Below, one piece after another: positions 45,977 through 56,200 of a stretch of 64,000 nucleotides of DNA. How positions within the stretch are numbered: the stretch's first letter is position 1; each line of letters starts with the position of its first letter. Location: contig NZ_JAAGPD010000008.1 in assembly GCF_017104565.1 (NCBI RefSeq), forward strand, positions 1 through 64,000, read 5' to 3'. A model generated the notes under the pieces. That model did no database searches. It was not told the DNA's origin and saw only the letters and a list, made by a program, of their open reading frames with translations. Position numbers and translations under genes: made by a program. Origin of the DNA: Paraburkholderia sp. Tr-20389 (GTDB lineage Bacteria > Pseudomonadota > Gammaproteobacteria > Burkholderiales > Burkholderiaceae).

Positions 45977-46597
45977 ATGTGGCTGGCTATCAGCAATCTC
46001 GGGGACGCGGCCTTGACACTGCCACTCGCCGCCGTATGCATCGCCTGGCTGACGCGCTCGCTAACGGGGTCGAGGGTGGCCTTCTTATGGTCCGTTCTGC
46101 TTGTTGGCGCAATGTCGCTTGTCGGCCTGAGCAAGGTTCTCTATGCGGGCTCTGGCATGCAGATAGAGGCAATCAGCTTTCGCATGATTAGCGGACATAC
46201 CATGTTGGCGTCGGCGGTATGGCCAATGTCGTTTCTGCTCACGCTGCACGACGGCAGAGCAAACAGACGGAGCGCGGCATTGTATTCGGGCGTCGCCATT
46301 GCCACACTGATCGGCGTCTCACGTGTGTTCGATGAGGCGCACTCGGTGTCGGAGGTCATAGCAGGCTGGACGCTCGGCCTGCTCGTGACGGTATTGTTGA
46401 TGCGCCAGAAGCCGCCGCTATTACCGACCAGACTGCGCCCCTTCGTGGCGGGTTCGCTGTTGACTGTATCGGCCGTCGCGTACGGACATCATGCGCCGAT
46501 CCAGGCGGCAATCGACAGGTACTCGCCGCTGCTCTGGGCAGGCTTCGGCAAGAACAATCCGACAGACGCTTGCCGGGCTTGCCTCAAGCCTCGGTGA
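45977..46597 (+). CDS. PAP2-family membrane phosphatase-like protein
   Basis: A 206-residue polytopic protein with about five to six hydrophobic spans. The phosphatase signatures are recognisable but not canonical. Motif two reads RMISGHTM (Pro to Ile before SGH), and motif three is SRVFDEAHSVSEVIAGW with the catalytic Arg and His but Glu instead of Asp. Such enzymes dephosphorylate undecaprenyl pyrophosphate or phosphatidic acid, which would fit a role beside a polysaccharide operon. ATG with AAAGGA seven bases upstream. The 3' end overlaps the convergent AraC-type gene by 14 bases. Confidence 0.75.
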   Translation: MWLAISNLGDAALTLPLAAVCIAWLTRSLTGSRVAFLWSVLLVGAMSLVGLSKVLYAGSGMQIEAISFRMISGHTMLASAVWPMSFLLTLHDGRANRRSAALYSGVAIATLIGVSRVFDEAHSVSEVIAGWTLGLLVTVLLMRQKPPLLPTRLRPFVAGSLLTVSAVAYGHHAPIQAAIDRYSPLLWAGFGKNNPTDACRACLKPR

Positions 46598-47339
46598 GTG
46601 CACGCGAGCTCTTTCCGTTCTGGAATCGGTATTCGGTTGGCGACATGCCAAAACGCTTTCGAAAGATCTTCGCAAGGCGGGTTCCGCTCGTCATTCCACA
46701 GCGCCGCGCAATCTTGTCTACGGGGAGTTCGCTTTCGATGAGCAATTGACAGCTCTTTTGCAGCCGCGTTTGCAGCAGGTACTCAGAAGGCGTCATGCCG
46801 AACTCCTGGCGAAAGCGCCGCAGAAAGTTTCGCTCGCTCATTGCTACAGTGCGCGCGACATCCGCGACTGTGACGACGTGCTCCAGATTCGACTTTAGAA
46901 AGCTCGCCGACCCGTGGATCCTTTCGGGGATTCCCGCTTCCTCGGACGTAGAATCCCGTTGCACATGCGTCGCTCTTTCACCGAACTGAAAATGTACCTG
47001 TACTGCTTGCGTACACGGATTTTCAGTACCCGCTCCCGTCAACAACCATCCTTCGACGAACATCTCATACGGCGGCGGCCCTTGCTCCACCACCGATGCG
47101 AGAAGGCGGCAAGAAAATGGCCGAAGCAACAGTCGCATTCCATCATGATTCGTGGAGACCACCAAGGGGGCGTCGGTCGCTACGGATTCGATCAGATGCA
47201 CTTGCCGTTCAACGGCGTGCTCGACAGGTATCGAAACGGTAGCCGGCAACATCTGAGCCGGGACGTCTGACACCGCATGATGATCGTTCCAGTACTTCCC
47301 GGCCACGAGGGCCGGGTCCTTCTCTTCGAACTTGCTCAT
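46584..47339 (-). CDS. AraC-family transcriptional regulator
   Basis: A 251-residue regulator with the AraC-type double helix-turn-helix at about residues 150-245. The first helix is in VTVADVARTVAMSERNFLRRFRQEFGMTPSEYLLQTRLQ; the second in LPVDKIARRCGMTSGTRLAKIFRKRFGMSPTEYR. The N-terminal 130 residues show no recognised ligand domain; they may be a shortened remnant of the DJ-1/PfpI sensor seen in GlxA-type relatives. The DNA-binding part is similar to that of the next regulator (SELPVDKIAR and SPTEYR shared), so the two are probably related. Start ATG 47339 with AGGAAG upstream. Confidence 0.88.
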   Translation of the reverse strand: MSKFEEKDPALVAGKYWNDHHAVSDVPAQMLPATVSIPVEHAVERQVHLIESVATDAPLVVSTNHDGMRLLLRPFSCRLLASVVEQGPPPYEMFVEGWLLTGAGTENPCTQAVQVHFQFGERATHVQRDSTSEEAGIPERIHGSASFLKSNLEHVVTVADVARTVAMSERNFLRRFRQEFGMTPSEYLLQTRLQKSCQLLIESELPVDKIARRCGMTSGTRLAKIFRKRFGMSPTEYRFQNGKSSRALTEA

Positions 47340-47580
47340 TTCGCTTCCTCGTATTCAACGTGGCCACGAAACTGCCGCTACAGACGAAGTGGCCTCTCAT
47401 CACCGAGAAGCGTGGGATCGACCTATCCCACGTCACACGAATGAAATGTACGGAGCTTCAATCGAGCACCTGAAACTGAAGGCGCGCAATGCGAGCGCGA
47501 ACCCGGTGCTACGGATAAGAGATGGACGCAACTGAATTTGCAATCCACAAAAAACCACAAGACTTTTTGGGCTGCGTAAG

Positions 47581-48582
47581 CTAGATACCTGCTTCCCGCC
47601 GTGTTTTTATCCGGTACTCGGTCGGCGACACATTCAATTGCCGCCGAAATACCTTTGCCAGCCGATCGCCGCTGCTCATTCCCGTATGCCGCGCGATCTT
47701 GTCGACGGGCAACTCGGAATGCGTCAATAAGCTGCAAATAATCGAGAACCGTGCACGCATCAGATAGGCGGAAGGCGTGACGCCCACTTCCAGCTTGAAG
47801 CATCGCTGAAAATTTCGGGTGCTCATGTCGACCACGCGTGCCGCATCTTCGATTGAGATCGGACGCTGGCAATTTTCCGTCAACCAACGCGCCGCGATTT
47901 GCACCCTGTCGTCGGATTCGCTATCCGGACTGCCGCCCAAAAGCGGTGACAGCGCCGGCAAGGTGTCAGGCATCACATATTCGGCGACGCTGCGCGCACA
48001 CGCATCGCCAAGATCACGCTTGAGCAGGATCAGCGCGCCCTTCATGAGTTCGAGTCGAACAGTCGTGCGTTCACCCTCCTCGCCGTTCGACTCGCCCACT
48101 GCGCCGCTCTCGAAGCCGACGGGTTGCGGCTCAGCATTTGCGCATGCCAATTGAAACAGCGTATGACCTTCACCGAGCGGCCGTACTGCGATCATGTTCG
48201 CGTGTACGCGACGCAACCACGCAATGAGACGTTCGTCGCGTGACGCGGCATTTGCACCGGCGCCATCCGAGACGAACAACGCATCGAAACCCTGGCAGTG
48301 CCACGAATCGAGCCCATCCGTCCAGACGCCGATCGAGGACGAACATCTCACGTTTCCGCCCGTTGCGGATAGAAAGCCGAGTTCATATCTCACGTTGAGA
48401 TTCGCGTTCGACGCGACTTCGTTCGCGGCCTGAAAAATCTCGCCGATCATGACCGTCACCGCAAACGAACAATCTTCGAATAACAGGATTGCCACGCGAC
48501 GCGTGACAGGCGTGCACTGCACATTGGGTTCGGGCATTTGCACCCAATCCGTTAAAGGTGATTCCAGACTTGCACACGTCAT
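47581..48582 (-). CDS. GlxA-type AraC-family regulator with DJ-1/PfpI-like domain
   Basis: A 333-residue regulator. Residues about 28-190 form a DJ-1/PfpI-like (class I glutamine amidotransferase-like) fold, starting RRVAILLFEDCSFAVTVMIGEIF. The nucleophile-elbow Cys usual in the enzymes is not evident (FVSDGAGAN), so it is presumably a sensor. Residues about 225-325 are the AraC-type DNA-binding domain (ISIEDAARVVDMSTRNFQRCFKLEVGVTPSAYL and GMSSGDRLAKVFRRQLNVSPTEYRIK). It lies 240 bases upstream of the other AraC gene in the same direction. Targets may include the polysaccharide operon, whose promoter shares an element with this gene's upstream region. Confidence 0.9.
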   Translation of the reverse strand: MTCASLESPLTDWVQMPEPNVQCTPVTRRVAILLFEDCSFAVTVMIGEIFQAANEVASNANLNVRYELGFLSATGGNVRCSSSIGVWTDGLDSWHCQGFDALFVSDGAGANAASRDERLIAWLRRVHANMIAVRPLGEGHTLFQLACANAEPQPVGFESGAVGESNGEEGERTTVRLELMKGALILLKRDLGDACARSVAEYVMPDTLPALSPLLGGSPDSESDDRVQIAARWLTENCQRPISIEDAARVVDMSTRNFQRCFKLEVGVTPSAYLMRARFSIICSLLTHSELPVDKIARHTGMSSGDRLAKVFRRQLNVSPTEYRIKTRREAGI

Positions 48583-48861
48583 GAGCCTTCCCCTTGACCA
48601 TTGCGGGTATGGAAAGAACTGGGTAGATGCGCACGAAAGGCCACATCCCTGGCTTTTTGAACGTTCAGGCGATCGTTACTGCAACACTCCCGTCTTAGAT
48701 GGCAGACGACGTAGTGTTGCCTCGGGAGATTTCACTGCCATTACCAACTACGATGACCGAAAAAGGCGGGCGTATTGTTCTTTCGATGCACCAACTGACA
48801 GCCTTTGTGCCCTATCAGGCGTGGCCTTTTTAGACGCCAGACCCTCTGCGTCGGAAACTGC

Positions 48862-48880
48862 TTATTTGCGGTGCATCATA
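48862..48880. repeat. Second copy of the 19-base element
   Basis: TTATTTGCGGTGCATCATA, 17 of 19 identical to 45722-45740, in the same orientation. It lies 280 bases upstream of the GlxA-type regulator start. See the first copy for the proposed role. Confidence 0.45.
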
Positions 48881-49173
48881 GATTGGATGCGTTGCGCATC
48901 CTTATTTGTGTCGCGAATTTCCGATAGCTTGTCGGATGTTCCTACACTTTGTTTTAATTCGGTCGCCAATCATGGTTCTAGAGTGGCCTTTCTGCGTGTA
49001 GCGGCAATCTTCTGACGTTAATGGATCGTGTTTGTTCGTGACCGATTTTTGCACTGAACAAACTGGTAGCAAGATCGGCAGTGCATTCATTTAGGTCAAC
49101 AATGTGACGGCCGTTTCAAGTGCTCATTTTCGGTGCCCTGCACTTTCTGGAAGCACGCTTGACGTGCATGCCG

Positions 49174-49449
49174 TTAGTGCTGTTCGTGTGGCGCAGGCTT
49201 CAATGTTTTGCGCATGAAGTGTCGTTCGCGCTTGCAATGAAATCCTGAAAGGCGCGTAAAAGAAATAAAGGCCCGGCTCACTCGAACGAGGACGCAAGCC
49301 GCCCGTTGATCCGCCAGACGATCGACGCAGAAATCGGTCCGCATCGCAGGGCGAGCCGCGAGAACCGGCGAAGCGCCAATACCGAAAGGTGTACAAGTTG
49401 CCATGGCGACGATCGCGACCGGATTCCACTCAACTATAGGCACCGTCAA
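49174..49449 (-). CDS. Doubtful short open frame, possibly a gene remnant
   Basis: A 91-codon frame with a TTG start (49449) preceded by AGGAG. The first 55 residues (PIVEWNPVAIVAMATCTPFG) are protein-like and vaguely recall the start of thiolase-fold or ketosynthase-like proteins. After about residue 58 the composition turns random. It could be the 5' end of a broken gene downstream of the decayed LysR gene. I do not assign a function. Confidence 0.25.
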   Translation of the reverse strand: MTVPIVEWNPVAIVAMATCTPFGIGASPVLAARPAMRTDFCVDRLADQRAACVLVRVSRAFISFTRLSGFHCKRERHFMRKTLKPAPHEQH

Positions 49450-49486
49450 TCTCCTACGAAGCGCAAGCGAAAATGCGTAACCTGCG

Positions 49487-49980
<494 letters not shown>

Positions 49981-49983
49981 TCA

Positions 49984-50339
49984 ACCGCCCGGCCTCCCCT
50001 CATAGGCCATCCCTTCAGGCGGCACCATAAAGACGATGCCATCGGCGACATTCAAATGGCCCCCGAACGGCCATTGTAGATTCAAGACTTCATATTGTCG
50101 TAGCCCAACATTCAGAGACGCGCTCGCAGCCGCGCACGCGCGGGAATCTCGTAGTTAACCGGCTTTCCGCCCGACGGACGTCACGTCCACTACGATTCGC
50201 GCCGCACAATCGCGCCCCCTCCATTCCTACAATCGACAGACTGGACGTGCTGCCTTCCAGCACTCGAACTCCATTCATCCGATCCGCCGTGCATGCGTTG
50301 TCCTTCTTGCGAGCCGACGTCAACGACCTTCCGCATCAC
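49984..50339. other. Intergenic region upstream of the type III genes
   Basis: About 350 bases. On the minus strand 50140-49984 holds an open stretch in frame with the LysR remnant (containing YEVLNLQWPFGGHLNVADG), probably the tail of another broken gene. The right part must contain the sctQ promoter. I looked for an hrp_II-type TTCG-N16-TTCG box and found only a single TTCG at 50196. Confidence 0.4.
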
Positions 50340-51503
50340 ATGACGGACGACCCGCATCGACACGACGCGGATCGCGTCACGCCGCTCGATGTTTCGCCGT
50401 TTCTCCCCCGCCTGTCGCCCGCAGCGGCGCGGGGACTGACAAACGCCTATGCAGCCAGCGCACCGCTCGCGATTTGTCTTGCCAAACAAGCCTATGAGAT
50501 CACGTGGCGCGCCGACGCCGCCCCCTTCGCCGACGCCAATGGTTACCGCTTCGTCGTCGGACCGGCACAGGGCACCGTATGGATCGATCCTTCTGCAGAA
50601 GCGGAATGGCTCGGCGATGCCGCCGCGCCCGGCGTGCCGGCCGTGCTGCGCGCCGCATTGCTGGCCGATCTATGCGCGCCGCTAACGAAGGCGTTGCAGA
50701 CGCTTACGCGTCAGCGCGTGGAGTTGCTGCCGCCCGCTTCCGGACAGCCAGCGGATTCATCCATCGCAGCCTTGCACTTCGAATTGCGCCGCACCGACGA
50801 CGGCTGGCTCTGTCACGGTGCCCTGCTGTTCGACGTGCCAGACGCACTCGACGTATTTTTCGCCAGGCCACCTTCCTCCGCCGCCACCCCGCGCGACACG
50901 CTGGCAAGCCGGTTCGCTGCACTACCCGTACCGCTCACGTTCGAACTCGGCCGCACGACGCTGATGGCGCACGAACTCGCCGACGTGGAGTCGGGCGACA
51001 TCATCGCGATCGAACACTGGCACACGCAGGGACAAAACCTGCTGTGCGCTGCGCACCTGCCATCAAGGCCTGCATGGGAGGTGCTCGGCAAACCGTCGGG
51101 CAACCGCATCGTCGTCGAACGAATCAGGGAGATGCCTTTGGAACCTACGTCATCGCAGGACGCGGCCCGCGCGCACACAACCGCATCGCAGGATTCATCC
51201 GCGCAGCCTGCCGCCACCACCGCGCAGCCACCGCAGTCCACACGCCAGTTCGAAGGACTTTCCATCGAACTGACGTTCCAGTTACCGTCGTGCACGATGA
51301 CGCTCGGCGAGTTGGGCACGTTGCAGCCAGGCGCCGTGATCGAACTGGAACAGGGCATCAATCAGAGCGTGATCCGCATTGTCGCGAACGGTACGCAGAT
51401 CGGCGCGGGCCATCTGATCGCCGTCGGCCAGAAGCTCGGCGTCCGGGTCACGGCGCTCACGCCGCCCGTCGCTCAGCCGCCGCGCGAGCGCCAGGATGGG
51501 TAA
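50340..51503 (+). CDS. sctQ: Type III secretion C-ring protein SctQ (HrcQ/FliN-like)
   Basis: Forms the cytoplasmic sorting platform of a type III secretion machine. The 387-residue protein has a poorly conserved N-terminal half and two SpoA domains. The first is around 195-260 (LPVPLTFELGRTTLMAHEL, DIIAIEHW). The second, about 300-375 (LSIELTFQLPSCTMTLGEL, GAVIELEQGINQSVIRIVANG, IGAGHLIAVGQKLGVRV), is the FliN-like C terminus. A Ser/Thr/Ala/Gln-rich linker separates them. ATG at 50340 is taken as start; its ribosome site is weak and an upstream GTG (50247) is possible. The stop overlaps sctR by eight bases. No sctN, sctV or sctL lies upstream in the window. Confidence 0.88.
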   Translation: MTDDPHRHDADRVTPLDVSPFLPRLSPAAARGLTNAYAASAPLAICLAKQAYEITWRADAAPFADANGYRFVVGPAQGTVWIDPSAEAEWLGDAAAPGVPAVLRAALLADLCAPLTKALQTLTRQRVELLPPASGQPADSSIAALHFELRRTDDGWLCHGALLFDVPDALDVFFARPPSSAATPRDTLASRFAALPVPLTFELGRTTLMAHELADVESGDIIAIEHWHTQGQNLLCAAHLPSRPAWEVLGKPSGNRIVVERIREMPLEPTSSQDAARAHTTASQDSSAQPAATTAQPPQSTRQFEGLSIELTFQLPSCTMTLGELGTLQPGAVIELEQGINQSVIRIVANGTQIGAGHLIAVGQKLGVRVTALTPPVAQPPRERQDG

Positions 51504-52164
51504 CCTGCCGAATCCTGTCTCGCTGATCGCCGTTATCGTCGCGCTCGGCATCGCGCCGTTCGCCGCGCTGATGGTGACGAGCTACACCAAGCTGGTGGTC
51601 GTGCTCGGCCTGTTGCGCTCGGCGCTCGGCATCCAGCAGGTGCCACCGAACATGGTGCTCAACGGTATCGCGCTGATTCTGTCGCTGTTCATCATGGCGC
51701 CCGTCGGCATGAATATCCGCGATGCGTTGCAGCAGCGCGATTTCAATCCGTCCGGACAGTTGTCGACCGCCGATATCGGCGCGCTCGCCGATGCCGCACT
51801 GCCGCCCATCAAGGACTTTCTCACCGCGCACACGCGCTTGCGCGACCGCGAGTTCTTCGTCAAGACAGCAACCAGTGTGTGGCCGAAAAGCCGCGCCGAG
51901 GGTCTCAAGGACGATGACCTGCTGGTGCTGGTGCCGAGCTTCACGCTCGCCGAACTGACGAAGGCGTTCCAGATCGGTTTTGTGATCTACATCGTATTCA
52001 TCGTCGTCGATCTGCTGGTTGCGAACATCCTGCTCGCGCTCGGCATGCAGATGATTTCACCGACGACGATCTCGGTGCCGTTCAAGCTGCTGCTGTTCGT
52101 CGCGCTCGATGGCTGGTCGCTGCTCGTGCACGGTCTCGTGCTGTCGTACAGGGTGGCGGGATGA
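51496..52164 (+). CDS. sctR: Type III secretion export-gate protein SctR
   Basis: A core inner-membrane export-gate subunit (SctR/HrcR/FliP). The 222-residue protein starts within the last codons of sctQ. Conserved blocks: PFAALMVTSYTKLVVVLGLLRSALGIQQVPPNMVLNGIALILSLFIMAPVG, DLLVLVPSFTLAELTKAFQIGFVIYIVFIVVDLLVANILLALGMQM and PFKLLLFVALDGWSLLVHGLVLSY. Four hydrophobic segments and the full length are intact. Normally sctS and sctT follow directly; here the next gene is a lytic transglycosylase, so the gate genes are split. Confidence 0.95.
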   Translation: MGNLPNPVSLIAVIVALGIAPFAALMVTSYTKLVVVLGLLRSALGIQQVPPNMVLNGIALILSLFIMAPVGMNIRDALQQRDFNPSGQLSTADIGALADAALPPIKDFLTAHTRLRDREFFVKTATSVWPKSRAEGLKDDDLLVLVPSFTLAELTKAFQIGFVIYIVFIVVDLLVANILLALGMQMISPTTISVPFKLLLFVALDGWSLLVHGLVLSYRVAG

Positions 52165-53060
52165 ACGGCGCGGCGCGCAAGCACCTTGCGATGTGTGCGC
52201 TCGCTCGGGTCGTCTGCGTACTCACGTGCGAGGCGACCTTACTGGCCGTATTCGTCGAACGCAACGCAGTTGCGCAAACGAACGCTCCGCGCGCGGGCTT
52301 CACGCAGCTTGCGCGCAGTTGCGCCGCGAATGTCGATGTCGTGACGCTCGCCGCACTCGTGCGCACCGAGTCGGGTTTCAATCCGTTTGCGATCGGCGTG
52401 GTGGGCGGCCATCTGGATCGCCAGCCTGCATCGCTTGCCGAAGCGCTCGCGACAGTGCGTGCGCTGGAAGCCCGCGGCTTCAGCTACAGCATCGGACTCG
52501 CGCAAGTGAACAATCGCAACTTCGCGAAGTATGGCGAGACGGCCGCGTCGCTCTTCGAACCTTGCCGCAACCTGCGCGCGGCCGCCGCGATTCTCACCGA
52601 TTGCTTCGCGCGTTCCAGCGCCGCGCGTGGCGATCCGCAGAGCGCCTTACGCGCCGCGTTGTCATGCTATTACAGCGGCAACTTCACCACGGGCTTTCGC
52701 GCAGGCTACGTCGGCAAGGTGGTGATGAACGCGCGTATCAATGCGATACGCGGCAGCGTCGAGGCGATTCCCGTCGTGACGGACGCGCATGCGCCACCGC
52801 TTTCAAGCCAGGCGACGCTCGATGCAAAAGTCGACGAGACGTTGAATGAAGCGGGCCGAAAGCGCGGCAATGCTTCCCCTGGCGAACCTGTTCCGCAAGG
52901 AAGCGACGACGCGCGCCCTGCCCTCGCACCTGTCAATGCGATCGGCACGACCAGAAGCAAAACGCCGTCATGCAGCCCGCATCCGCTCGTCGCGATGTGC
53001 CGGGGCCTCAGCGCGGCACAGATTCATGCGTTGTGCCTGCGCTGTCTCGATGCGCGCTGA
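52161..53060 (+). CDS. VirB1-like lytic transglycosylase linked to type III secretion
   Basis: A 299-residue exported muramidase-like protein; its ATG overlaps the sctR stop (ATGA). A hydrophobic N terminus (about 8-38, ending NAVAQ) precedes a VirB1/SLT-type domain at about 50-190. The catalytic Glu is in LAALVRTESGFNPFAIG, followed by YSIGLAQVNNRNFAKYG and ALSCYYSGNF. A low-complexity linker and a Cys-rich tail (CSPHPLVAMCRGLS, CLRCLDAR) follow. Comparable enzymes (Hpa2, IpgF, VirB1) open peptidoglycan for secretion apparatus assembly. The coupling to sctR supports that role. The Cys-containing tail is unusual and could form disulfides. Confidence 0.88.
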   Translation: MNGAARKHLAMCALARVVCVLTCEATLLAVFVERNAVAQTNAPRAGFTQLARSCAANVDVVTLAALVRTESGFNPFAIGVVGGHLDRQPASLAEALATVRALEARGFSYSIGLAQVNNRNFAKYGETAASLFEPCRNLRAAAAILTDCFARSSAARGDPQSALRAALSCYYSGNFTTGFRAGYVGKVVMNARINAIRGSVEAIPVVTDAHAPPLSSQATLDAKVDETLNEAGRKRGNASPGEPVPQGSDDARPALAPVNAIGTTRSKTPSCSPHPLVAMCRGLSAAQIHALCLRCLDAR

Positions 53061-53227
53061 AGGACGCCGGTCGTAGCGCAAACCCTTCAATCCACTACGA
53101 CAAGCGCGCCGACTACGGGATGCCGGAGTCCGTGCGCCCGCATCGGACGCGAGAATCCCTTATTGCTGCGCTCCCGGAGCCCGCGTAAGGCCCGCGCGCG
53201 CCCTGCCGCAAGCGTTGGAGATACGAC

Positions 53228-56200
53228 ATGTCCCTGATGGCCGTTGACGGCGGCGGTTCCACCTACGTGCCGCCTCCATCGAATCCCGACAAGCCCAAGC
53301 CCGCGAACACAGGCGCAAATGGCAGCAATGCCGCGCCCACCGCGCAACAGCAGGCGCTCGCCGCCGCGAAGGCGGAAACGGCTCGCCTGCTGAAAATCGC
53401 GCAGCAGGAAATGGCGACGCTGCAGCGCCTGCGCAACCAGGGCGCGAAACAGGCCGATATCGACGCACAGATCAAGAAAGCCGGTCAGGCGTGGGGGGCA
53501 GTGCAGGCGGCAGCCGAAAACCAGATGCGCGTTTCCGCCGATGGCGGCGGCGACGCAAAGAAGGCGATTTCGTCGGCTGCAGCCGACGTTCGCGCGCTCG
53601 ACAAGGACGATCCGATCCTCGACGAAGTCGTCACCGATTCGCAAAACACGGTGACGCCCGAAACGGCCGTGCAGCGCACGACGAACGAAAAGGCCTTTCA
53701 GTTCGCGCTCGCCGCGCAGACCGATCAGGACGCGACCGACAAGGTCAACGCGTACAACGCCGAGACGCCTGCGCAACAGCAGGCCGACGGCGAGGAATAC
53801 GCCTACAGCATCCGGCAGGACAAGAGCACCGCCGACACCGGCGCGAACAATGCCTACGACGCGCTAGAAAAGGCGCTGCGCCACGAATACAGCGTCGAGG
53901 CCGCGACGCTGCGCCTGCACGATGCAAACGCAGATTATGCAGCGTGGCAGAAGGAACCTTCCGGCGCACGCCGCGCCGATGAAGCCGACGCGGCACAGGA
54001 ACTGTCGCAGGCACAAACGCAATACGACAAGGTGACGGCAGGCGACGACAGCGCGCTCGACTACGTCACCGCCGACGAGCAGAAGCAGGCCGTCGCGACG
54101 GTCAAGAACCAGCATCCGGACGCGTGGTACGGCAGCGTCGTCGATATGCTGGGCCAGCAAAGCGCGCTCAAGCGTGACATCTCGCTCGTGAATCCCGACG
54201 ACCCGTCGCTGTCGCCGCAGATGAAGCAGCTCGCGCAGAACGATCCCGTGACGTTCGCGCTCTTGCAGGAAACCGGTCAGACGATCGATCCGAACGCGCC
54301 CGGCCTGTCGCCGAAAGAAAAGGAACTCGCGCAGCAAAACCCGCTTGCACTCGCCTTCGTGCGGATGACGGGTGTCAACGTCGATCCGGCGAAAATGACG
54401 CCCACGGAAAAGAAGCAACTCGATCAGCTTGGCCTCTTCCAGTACGCATGCGCGCACGCCGACCCGAAGTCCGCCGGCGTGCAGAAGATGCAGATGCTGA
54501 TGGCGGCCGCACCCGACGTGCGTCTGCAATACACGAAGCAACAGGTCGATCTGCTGATGCAGGACCCCGGCCACAACGCGAGCGCCGCGCTCAAGGTTCT
54601 CAACACGAACATGAACGCGACGTTCTCGATCAGCGACCGCGAGCAGATGTGGAACGAAGCCGGCCTGCCCCACTTCAACCAGAAGTACGTCGAAAGCCAG
54701 ATCGACCCGCTGATGGTGAAGCCCGACACGACCGCGAACGATCCCGACAGCGTACGTGCGCGCAACGACAGCACGATGAACGCCGACAAGGTCGGCAAGT
54801 GGATGCAAGCGACGCTCGACATGAACGACGTGCCGCCCGAATTCGCCGGCGTCGTGATCGATACCGTCAAGCACGATTTCAGCGACAAGTGGATGCAGTC
54901 GAACACGGGCACGCCTGCCATCGAGCGTGGCACCGATTTCTACAAAGGCTTGAGCCAGGCCGTTTCGCTCGCCGACCTGCAGCCGACCGATACGGGCGTG
55001 CCCGTCGCGCGCGAGAACGACGTCGCGAGCTGGCTGATGAACGAAGACGGCAACGCGAAGTCGATGATCTACACGCTGCGCGGCGACAGCACGTCGTATG
55101 GATTCGACAGTGTGCGCGACACCGTGAGCGGCGGCTACGGCCCCGCGCTGTCGCAGGCGCTGCTCAAGCAGATGCAGGGCGACGACCGCTTCAAAAGCGG
55201 CTTCGCAAACGACTTCCAGCTGATGCTGAGCCAGGGCATGGAGAAAGCCCAGAGCAAGGTCGACAGCGCGAACGCCGACGCGAGCTACAAGATCTTCCAG
55301 ACCGATCCGTCGAAGGTCCTGCAACCCTACTTCGACGACTTCCAGCAGCACTTCGACAACCAGCCGCACACCTTCGACGCCGGCTCGAGCCAGTTGACGA
55401 ACTTCGTCGGCGTGGGGCTCGGCATGCAGCCCGACGACCCGTCCGTCATCCCCACTGACAATCAGGACAATCCGTCGATGGGCATGCTCGAACAGCTGAT
55501 TGTCAATAACGTCGCGTTCAACCAGGGCAAGTCGCTTTTCGCGAGCAACGGCAATGCGACGAAGATGATCAATACCGTCACCGACCAGATTCGCAAGGTC
55601 GGCGGCGATCATGCCGTGGTGACGCTGGTGCCGACGTACTACGTGTCGAAGGATTCAGGCGCGAGTCCGAGCGCCCTCTTCAAGGTGCAGGTGAACGGCA
55701 GGCCGGGCGAGTTCAAGTACATCGACGACCGCGGCTGGTCATACGACAAGCTCGACGACTACCAGCACAACAACGGCCTGTCCGACAGCGCAACGCTGTA
55801 TGTGCCGAAGAATCTGACGCTCGGCGCGGCGTCGTCGGGTCCGGCGCAATACGATTCCGTCGCCGCGCACATCACGTCGGGCTGGCAGCACGTCGAGCAC
55901 GTGCTGGAGATCGGCACGGGCATACTCGCGGCGGTGGGCGGCGTGGTGCTCGTGGCGAGCGGCGTGGGCGCCGTCGAAGGCGGGCTGCTGCTGGGCGCCG
56001 CGTGGACGGCCGTCGGCGCGGGCATGGCGGTCGGTACAGGTGTTGCCGTGCAGGATCTCGTCAATCTGAACGATCACGGTCAATCTCTCGGTTTCGGTAA
56101 CGCACAGGCACGCTCGGACTGGATCAGCCTGATCGGCAGCGGCGCGGGTGTGTTCGGCGGCGGGCTCGGCATGGCCAGCAAGTCACTGATGGAATCGGCC

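Larger units (their letters stand above)
48583..49486. other. Long gene-poor, AT-richer region
   Basis: About 900 bases with no convincing intact gene. It contains the upstream region of the GlxA-type regulator, the 19-base element at 48862 and AT-rich patches (48930-49100). A doubtful short coding remnant is listed separately at 49174-49449. With the decayed LysR gene beside it, this looks like a former insertion or deletion-prone stretch. Confidence 0.5.

Noticed and set aside
50090-50339. hrp_II or PIP-type box for the type III genes
   Set aside because: Only a single TTCG half (50196-50199) is present, with no partner at 16 bases; no PIP-like TTCGC-N15-TTCGC seen.
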